Positions 56,355-64,000 of a stretch of DNA of 64,000 nucleotides are shown here, one piece after another. The DNA is taken from positions 558,001 through 622,000 of the forward strand of contig VIIQ02000010.1 in NCBI GenBank assembly GCA_007449985.2. Direction: 5' to 3'. The stretch is from Desmodesmus armatus. Taxonomy: Eukaryota > Chlorophyta > Chlorophyceae > Sphaeropleales > Scenedesmaceae. The position numbers and the translations under genes are program-made. How positions within the stretch are numbered: position 1 is the first letter of the stretch; every line of letters starts with the position of its first letter. A model generated the notes under the pieces. That model saw only the letters and a list, made by a program, of their open reading frames with translations, had not been told where the DNA came from and made no database searches.

Positions 56355-59300
56355 CTACACAGCAGACCCCACCAGCTGCTGTGTGGCCGCCTGCTGCGCC
56401 GCTGCTGCTGCCGCCGGCTGCTGCTGCTGCTGCTTGGCAAAGAACGCCCCCGACTGCCTTGCCAGCTCACAGAAGTAGCCCACACTCTCCTCAGGCGTGC
56501 CCTGCACCACGCCGTGGCCCACGTTGAGGATGTGTCCCTTGGGCCCTGCCTCTGCCAGCACCCTGTGCACCTCAGCCTCAATGGCTTGCTGGGTGCCAAA
56601 CAGGATCATGGGGTCAACGTTGCCCTGGACCTTGTGGCTGCCCAGGGCCTGGCGGGCCACAGCCATGTTGGTGGACCAGTCCAGGCCAATGACGTCCGCA
56701 TTGCTGCCTGCAACAACCTCCAGCTTGCCGGTGCCTGAAGGGGGGGGGGGGAGGGCGGGCGCAGCAGCAGAAACAATGGTTCAGCAAAGGTGCGTTGAGC
56801 CTGCAACAACTTCCAGCTTGCCGTTCCCAGAACCAGGGGAGGGGGGGGGGGGGTGACCAGGGGCACGAGGTAGGGGCACAACAGCAGGAACAACACTTCA
56901 GCGAAGGACTGCTGGTGGGGGCTTGTTACGAAGCGGGGCGCCTGAGAAAGGTGTGTGGCCTGGTGTGTCAGAGCATGTGAATGAATCTCAATGAGTGAAC
57001 GATGTACCAGAGCTTTGCCTCTTGGGAGTTACTGCTTTGTGCCCCTGCTCATAGCATGCCATTGTAGGCGGGAGCTCGCAACAGATGCCTGCATGCGATG
57101 GCATGTTGCGACGGACCAAAAGCAGTAGCTCCCAAGAGGGAAAGCTTGGTGCAATATGCACTCGCATGCGCTTGCTACTGCTGGCTTCACTGTGGGCCAC
57201 GTGACTGCCTATAGTCAGCTTGCTACAGCCAGTGCTGCGGTCGCATGCCTGCTACCAAAGCTTCACAGCCACTGCCCCCTGCTCCTGCTGCTCACCTCCG
57301 TTGGCGTGGAATATGAGGGGTACATGGGGGTACTTTGCGCGCACAGCCTCAACCACCCTGTTGGCGTAGGGCAGGCTGAACTCTGCAAACTGCTCTGGGC
57401 TGAGGTGGTGTGCCCAGCTGTCAAACAGCTGCACCACCTGGGCCCCCGCCTCTATCTGGTAGCCCACGTATGTGATGAGCGCGGTGGTGAGGTGGTCCAG
57501 GAAGGCGTGCAGCACCGCAGGCTGGTTGAACATCATGATCTGGGGGCAGCGCCCAGGGGGCAGGCAGGCAGGGAGGGAGGGAGGGTGGAACGCAAGATTG
57601 CAGATATACATTCGGGGGGGGGGGGGGGTCAAGCGGGTCAGCAGTGCAGCTTCGCTGCCGTTGCGCTGACATGCATGCTGGGGGTTGAGCATTTTGTACT
57701 GACTATTGCTGCTGCTGTGCTGGTGCAGCAGTGATGGCCACCGCAACAGCGACAAGGAGGGCTGTGCTTGCCCTGCGATTACCCCCCCCCCCCCCAATGC
57801 CTCCCCTCACCTTTGTCTGCTTGCAGTCCCTGTCAGCCTTGCCCTCCATGGCATATGCAGCCAGGGTCCAGGGGGTGCCCACAAACCCTAGCAGGTGGCC
57901 TGGCCATCAACCTCACGCCTGCAGGGAGGCAGCAAATAATTGACATTTGAGCGGGTTGCGATCCTTGTGTCAAACATATTACCGCCCTCCCAGCCCGGCC
58001 CATCCCCCCACCCAGGCAAATGGTGTTGAGCCCAACACATGAGGTGCAGCATTTGTCGGAGCTGCCTTACGCCATACGCACACCCCTCCTTCCTGTGCCC
58101 TGAACACAGCTGAAGATGCATGCAGTCGCTGCCACACCCAAACTGTGACAACACCACATGCATGCACACACGGCTGCTGCTCCTGCTGGGCCGTCACCCC
58201 ACAGCATGTCACCCAGCCTGGCACAGCGGGTGCCGTGCTGTGCTGCGCTGTGCCGAGCTGTGTGTTGTGCGCACCTGAGGCTGGACAGGATCTCATGCAC
58301 GAATGGCAGGCTGGATTGAGGGTCATCCAGTGTCTTCAGCCGCTTCACCTGATCCATGCTCCTGATGGGGTCCTGCAGCCAACAACACACACGCATGGAT
58401 GTCTATTTGCGCACTTGTGTTGACAGTAGATGATGTGTGCTTCACCGTGTGCCTGTTGCAACTAGGCTGCAGAGGGACAGTGGTTGATGGCTGCAAGCCA
58501 TACCCACCAAGCAGCTAACCAGGCAGTGCACACTCACAGGAGCCGGTGACGCAATAGCTTGACGCTATCCAACACATCGCTACGCATATGTCTATGTGCC
58601 TCCCCCCCCCAAAAAAGTGTTTTTGACTGTCATGATGATTGTATCGCCTGTCATCAAGCTTAGTGTCTTACACACCTCAATGCGTGGGCCCTTGCCCTTG
58701 ATGACATCAAATTCTATGCCCAGTGCAGGCAGGGGTGTGAGGATATCGCTGAAGAAGATGACCCCGTCGGGCTTGAAGGCCCTCCAGGGCTGCAGCGACA
58801 GCTCGATGGCGATTTCGGGTGTCTCTGAGCGCATGCGGAAGGGGTACTTGTCTGAGTAGGCCCTGAACTCAGCCATGTAGCGGCCAGCCTGGCGCATCAG
58901 CCACACTGGGGTGCGCTCAGCATCTGCGAATGAAGTACAGGCACATGTACAGGTTGAGGTATAGTGAGGACAGCAGATATGTATGTGTGGTTGTGTGCAC
59001 CACGTCACAAGCATTGTCTGAACAAAGTGTTGTGTGTGCAGGCATTGGCATATTGGACGACCACGGCTTGCAGCTGCTACAGCCAGGAGGGACAGACCGT
59101 TGCTGCCTGGCAAGCGGCTGGCTGCTGCAGCTGCATAATTGTACGTGACAGTTGCAAGCCATATAATGGTGATGAGTGCTGCTTTGATGGTGAGGCATCA
59201 ACCATTGACTCACCCTCGCCACGCGCCACCCTCAGCAGCAGGGGATCTTGACTGCTGCCTGCTGCTGAACATGCAACACTGCATCGCCTGCTGACTGTGA

Positions 59301-59370
59301 CGGGCCTGCTGAGGTTTGCAGAGCCGCAATTGGCTGCTGCCTGACGGTTGATGCACCGCTGTGTCTGCAT
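56355..59370 (-). CDS. UROD: Uroporphyrinogen III decarboxylase, plastid
   Basis: Minus-strand exons 59370-59214, 58923-58676, 58372-58275, 57918-57811, 57539-57296 and 56734-56355 (TAG); about 411 residues. The first 40 residues ([17 protein letters not shown] region) look like a plastid transit peptide. Active-site signatures: [48 protein letters not shown] and [15 protein letters not shown], which hold the Arg, Asp, Tyr/Ser and His positions of the family. The enzyme removes four acetate carboxyls from uroporphyrinogen III to give coproporphyrinogen III in haem and chlorophyll synthesis. A Gln/Ala-rich tail follows the family end. In exon 4, between GQAT and LGFVG (57893-57900), the frame shifts by one missing base; adding it makes the CDS 1236 nt. 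Its start is 78 bp beyond the TRM6 stop on the same strand. Confidence 0.94.
56707..56915. repeat. Tandem duplication across UROD exon 6 acceptor
   Basis: Two copies, offset 93 bp: 56707-56799 covers the first coding bases of exon 6, its acceptor and the G-rich intron end; 56800-56915 is a degenerate intronic copy in which the AG acceptor has been lost. Confidence 0.85.
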
Positions 59371-59448
59371 TTGTGCTGCTACTGCTGTTGCGCTTCAATT
59401 GCGGCAAGAGGGTCGAAAAGCAAGACCAGATGAAATGGTTTGCTGTTG

Positions 59449-62400
59449 TCACGAGTGTGCGACTGATCCGAATCTGTGTTTTACGATGCAGGGCAAGTTG
59501 GTCAAGCGATCGCGGTAAGAGAATGAGGAGGTCAACCAGACGGCCGGAATACCTTCCAGAAAAGCTTCCTTCAGACGTTTGCCAACCACCGTATGGTCAT
59601 AACCAACGTAGGTGTCCAGATTCCAACCTGTTACATTTGACCTGCACAACTGCAACGTCAATGCTCCTGCTTTCGAGCCGCAATCAGCGCCTTCTGCTAC
59701 CACGGCCACCCCTCCCACCACCCCTACCCCCGCCGCGGCCCCCCCTGCCCGCACCACTGCCCTGCTTGCTGCCCTCACCCCCTGCTCCCTCAGCCGGGTA
59801 GTGTCAGGCGCCACTGTAATCCCAGACAAGATATACCCCCCTGTCCCTCCCGTTGTGAGGGCCATGTGGGGGTGTGTGCGGCCCGGCAGCACCTGATAAG
59901 GCCGCAGCCAGCTCTCCTGCAGCTGCAGCATCACAGCACCCTTGGAGGCTGTCAGTGCCGCCATGGCCTCAGCTAGGGGCTGCACCCAAGGGGAAAACAC
60001 CACAAAGGGGCTGGAGGGCGCCAGCAGAGGCAGCAGCTGCTGCAGGGTGCTGGCTGGCTGCAGCCGCGGTGATGCCAGGATGAGGCTGTTGAAGAGGCCC
60101 CCTGACAGCAGTTGGTCCACAGCATCGGGGGTGTTGAGGAACTGCACACGACCCTCCCTGGGAACACGCGCTACCGCTGAACCCCCTGCTGCTGCTGCTG
60201 CTGCTGCTGCTGCAGGAGCCTCTGCTTCTGTCTTATCTGTGTCAGGGGGGCTGCTGTCACCCGCTGACGGCCCTGCCTCCTGCTGCTGCTCCTGCCGCTG
60301 CCTCTTCTGCTGCTGCCCTGGGGATGCTTCACTGCCACCCTCCCCTTGCTGCTGCTGCTGCTGCTGCTGCTGTTCGCCCTTGGCACTGGCTCCTGCATCA
60401 CGCCTCCGCTTCTTGCCGGCACCTCCTGCTGCCTCTGCTGCTGCACTGTCATACAGTGCATCAATGTCTTCAGCCTCCTCTGTGCCAGCTGCCGGTGCCT
60501 CTGCCTCTGCTGCTGCTGCTGCCACTACGGGTATGCTGCGTCCTGCAGCACTGGGTGTATCAGCTACAGCCTCCACGCTGCAGGAGATGCCACCTGCTGC
60601 TGCTGCTGCTGCTGCCGGTGCCGCCGCTTCTGTACCATTTGCTGCTGCTTGCTGCTGTTCTTGCTGCTGCTGCTGGTCCGCTTGCTGCTGCTCAACCTGC
60701 TGCTGGCCTTGCTTATCGCCCGGCTGCTGCTGTTCGGCTGCTGCCGCTGCTGCTGCTGCTGCTGCTGCCGCTGCTGCCCCAGCTGAATGGCGCTGTTATC
60801 AGAAGCAGGCGAAGCAGACACACATACAGCAAATGCAAGCAAACATTGAACTAGCATCGAGAGACTGGAGGTATGTGCATGAGATTGCATTGTGGCACTG
60901 CCCTCCCTTCCCCACCTTGACATGCTCAAGGGCTTTGTGTTGCACTGCACCGCAGCATCACCACGATCCACAAACAACCTGCTGTCATGCTGCTTGCTGC
61001 TTCTGATTGTGCAGTCCTGGCACATGCCTAGAGACTGGCACATGCCTAGAGAGCAATTCTGGTTCATTCATTCATGTGGATGCCAACTTCACAACATTCT
61101 GGACCCACACAGCCTTTGCCAATTGGCATGCAACACATCTGCCCTCTAGCCGATAGACCAGACTATAGTGCCACTACCGTTGAACCCTGCTGTGTTGCAG
61201 TGCAGCATTTGCTCACCTGTGCTGCTGCCATCAGCTGGTCCAGCTGCACTGCACTGACTGCTGCCTTGGCCTGTGGGCCCAGGTTCATCTGGCTGAGCAC
61301 TGTCAGGGGGGGAGCCTTGCCCCTGTGCCCAGGCAGCACAGCACACCCACACCACCAAGGCGCTCAGCAACAGCACCACTCACAACACCCTGCACGGAAG
61401 AGGGGGGGGGGACAGAAGCAGCAGCAGTTGGACACAAGGGAACGGACCTGCTGCCACACTAACTAGATCATTGGGCTGACAGTAAAAGAAGGAAGGTCAT
61501 TGACCAGCTTCAGACAAAGGGGGGGATTCGCCACCGCAAGATGGCACCTGCAGTCACTTTGATGCTGCCAGCTAACACTGATGACGACACAACCACTACT
61601 CAACCCCTCAACATCTGACAACACAGCACACCCCCACCCCACCTTTCACCCCCATTCAAAGCAGCACCCTCCACCTCCCACCTCCCACCCACGCCCGGAC
61701 CATCACCCGCGCCCCTGCCCCCAACAAAACACAACCTCAACCTCACCCCCCCTCACCCTTTGACAACACAGCACACCCCTATCCCCACCCGTCACCCCCA
61801 TTCAAAGCACCCTCCACCTCTCTCACGCGTCCCCCACCATCACCGCCGCGCCCCTGCCTCCTCAGTACACACATCTCCCCTTACCTGGCAGTTGTCCAGC
61901 ACCAGGCAGCGTGCCCCTGCACCCACGTTGGCCAGGCTGAGCAGCAGGGCCAGGCTGTCGGGGCGCAGGTTCCACACAGACTGAGGGGACTTGTCAAACA
62001 TCACCTGCGGTAGAGCGGAAGAGAGTGGGGCGAGGGGTGGAAGACACAACGTGTTGAGGCGCCAGCAGCAGTGGAGGGGTGCAAGCAGCAGGACTATAAC
62101 ACCTGGCACAACCTGGCTGGCCGGACAGGCGCGTGGCTGATAACACCACACCGCATGTTGTAAGCAAGGCTGGCTGTGCTTCAGTTGGGTCAGGCCCTTG
62201 TGCCTCCCAGCCTGCTGCATTCCAGTACAGCCTTCTGAGTCCCTGCCCGTGTCGGTAGACACCTACAGCTACAACCTGGGTTGATGTAGCAGTGGGTGGC
62301 TGTCCACCCTAATATTTCCAGTTGCAGCCTTTGGTCCCCCCCCCCTCCGAACACAGAACCCCACACACAAGCCACCCCCCTGCCACAGTGGCCATGCCCC

Positions 62401-63747
62401 GCACACACTCAATCTGTGACTCAGCCCAGCGCAGCCAACCGCAGCCCCCCTCACCTGGCACACTGTCCAGCCTGTTGGTCTCCTGAGTGTGAGTCGCGTG
62501 AGGTACTTTTTGGCCTTGCGGCGCTTGTACTTCTCCTGAGCAAACTCTGTCTTGTTCTCATACGTGGTGCTGTGCTTGATCAGCGCCTCAATGATCTCAC
62601 CACCACCCTGGGGGTGCAAGGGGGACGGGAAGGGGACAGGACCAATACATGAGATCAGAATTGCTGCAAATGATGCTGTTTGGTGCGCACTGAGCATGAG
62701 TTGTGCTGGCCACGGCCATCTGCATGTTGCTGCTGCTGATGTCAGCGCGCCAATATGTAAGTATGCAATCTCCATTCCCGGCACCTCTACATACACTCCC
62801 TGTCTTCCCACTTCCCTGTTCCAAAGCTGTGCATGGTCATACCTATCAGTCTCCCTCCCTCCCTCCCCCTTCCACTGCCTCCCCCCACCCCCCCCCCCAC
62901 ACACACACACCTTGCCGCTGGCCTTCATTGCCTCAATGTCACCAGCCGTGAGTGCCTGGCTGGTGTTGCGGTCCACCAGGTCCCTGTTGTCCTTCTCAAC
63001 CTCATCAACAGCAGGGCCAGACACGGGCTCGTGCCTGAGACACAAACACAAACAGCAGGGCGCACATGGAGGTGGAGGGGGTGGGCTTCAGGTGTTGACG
63101 CATGCTTGCAACACACCGGGGCTAAGTAAATGAGCGGTGCAGACCCACTATCCACTGAAATGTGCTGCTGCCTTTGTGTGACACAACGACATGCTGTGAT
63201 GTGTCAACACCATATCTCCCCCCCCCCCTCCCGCCCGAAACACAGTCCGCCGGCATCACACTATAGACTCACTGTGTGACTGCCACCAGGTGTGTTGACC
63301 CTGCTGACAGGGTGTAGGTGGAACCCCAGCGAGCACCTATAAGGTCGCCGGTGTTGATCTGAGACTTGCCCACCTTGGCGCGCCTGCACAGCGGGCAGTG
63401 TGGTTGCGGGGGGAGGGTTATGGTGTGCGCTGCTGCTGCTGCTGCTGACGAGCCAGCCCCTGACCCACTCCCACACTCAAGTAAGCAAGACCGTGCCTCA
63501 GTAGTTGCTGGAAGTGTTGATGAACTGCTCTAGCATGCAGGCATACAGCCACACCCTCAACACGACAAAGCCCTGCTGTTGCTGGTGCTGGTGCTGGAAC
63601 TGCCAGTGGCGGGCCGCACCCGTTGCGCTTGATGACAACAAGTGACTTCCTGTCGCCATGCTCATCAAAGACAACGTGGTCTCCATCCTTGATCAAGGAC
63701 TCGTCCTCAGCGCCCACGGGCTGGGCGACAGGCTGCACCCCAGCCAT
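59449..63747 (-). CDS. TRM6: TRM6 (Gcd10), tRNA m1A58 methyltransferase non-catalytic subunit
   Basis: Minus-strand exons 63747-63620, 63383-63273, 63034-62911, 62607-62455, 62004-61885, 61389-61217 and a last exon from about 60729 (or 60782) to 59449. Family matches: LIKDGDHVVFDEHGDRK; GDLIGARWGSTYTL; DNRDLVDRNTSQALTAGDIE; GGGEIIEALIKHSTTYENKT followed by FAQEKYKRRKAKKY; VMFDKSPQSVWNLRPDSLA; GAVAERLGG; LTVLSQMNLG; and C-terminal ESWLRPYQVLPGRTHPHM with GGYILSGITV. TRM6 pairs with catalytic TRM61 to methylate A58 of tRNAs in the nucleus. Between exon 6 and the C-terminal part lies an unusual insert of over 150 residues of poly-Gln, poly-Ala and acidic/basic low complexity. Exon 6 needs one extra base in the run of seven at 61306-61312; the last acceptor is ambiguous because CAG repeats supply many AGs. 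Confidence 0.88.
61618..61840. repeat. C/A-rich tandem duplication in TRM6 intron 5
   Basis: ACAACACAGCACACCCC ... CACCCCCATTCAAAGCA ... CCCTCCACCTC occurs at 61619-61680 and 61764-61820, offset about 143 bp, with small indels. Confidence 0.8.
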
Positions 63748-64000
63748 AAGCGGTTGCTGCTGGGTCAGTTGCCACTGCTGCTACTGCTGCTGCTTCTGTT
63801 GCTGCCCAAAGATGTCGCCTGGTGACAGAGAGTGGTTAAGGCCAGTTGATGCTTGATACTAAAAGCAATATCACTGAACTTGCGTATGCAGCTGTTAAGG
63901 TTTTCACCAAGACGGTTGCAGTGACTATTTTTGAAATTTGCGAGTGTCAGAGAGGTGAAGATGTAAGAGCCTCTTGCATTCCCAACGGTTGTTTTTGTTG
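63748..64000. promoter_or_regulatory. 5' flank of TRM6
   Basis: 253 bp to the window edge; 5' UTR and promoter of TRM6 expected here. CAG/GCT repeats at 63768-63805 continue from the coding start. No other gene seen. Confidence 0.35.

Noticed and set aside
59942..61006. Plus-strand open frame of 354 codons
   Set aside because: It is the antisense shadow of the CAG/GCA repeats in TRM6; poly-Cys/Ala/Leu composition is typical of reversed CTG repeats.

Overview
This is eukaryotic nuclear DNA from a green alga, most likely a core chlorophyte. Every gene is split by many short GT-AG introns whose acceptors are nearly always TGCAG or CCCAG. Coding exons are GC-rich with Gln, Ala and Gly homopolymer stretches, introns are full of oligo-C/oligo-G and CTG runs, and several genes carry TGTAA, the usual chlorophyte poly(A) signal, shortly after the stop. 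The gene set also fits: an XEG113-type cell-wall arabinosyltransferase, a free-standing urea carboxylase, a CASTOR/POLLUX-type ion channel and a transit-peptide-bearing uroporphyrinogen decarboxylase. There is no prokaryotic-style system, CRISPR array, recognisable virus or autonomous transposon.

Layout. 1-2416 (+): 3' part of an XEG113-like arabinosyltransferase. 2733-6339 (+): Ala/Gln-rich coiled-coil protein. 7178-9569 (-): RTRAF (CGI-99), divergent from 9826-13555 (+), mitochondrial pyruvate dehydrogenase E1 beta. 14898-17271 (+): SAND-like domain protein, copy A. 18574-21023 (-): F-box/LRR protein, divergent from 21510-22543 (+), a LITAF-domain protein. 23245-27808 (+): SLC35F6-like transporter. 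28299-29760: an unusual hairpin-rich repeat block with eight ~125-bp units. 30512-42246 (+): urea carboxylase in 24 exons. 44563-47255 (-): SAND-like protein, copy B, an inverted paralogue of copy A. 47759-54099 (+): CASTOR/POLLUX/PEC-like channel. 56355-59370 (-): uroporphyrinogen decarboxylase. 59449-63747 (-): TRM6, ending only 78 bp before the UROD start codon.

The genes are mostly unrelated housekeeping functions (cell wall, mitochondrial carbon entry, urea assimilation, haem/chlorophyll synthesis, tRNA modification and tRNA ligation). The points of most interest are the inverted pair of SAND-like regulators, whose C-terminal domains are about 88% identical while the rest has diverged; the GCGAAGC-hairpin minisatellite; the very tight tandem TRM6-UROD arrangement, a candidate polycistron; and six places where a conserved exon needs exactly one extra base to stay in frame. 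In each of those six the rest of the gene then sums to a whole number of codons, which points to single-base losses in the assembly rather than pseudogenes.

Exon coordinates below were read by eye from splice consensus, phase and protein family similarity; they have not been tested against transcripts.
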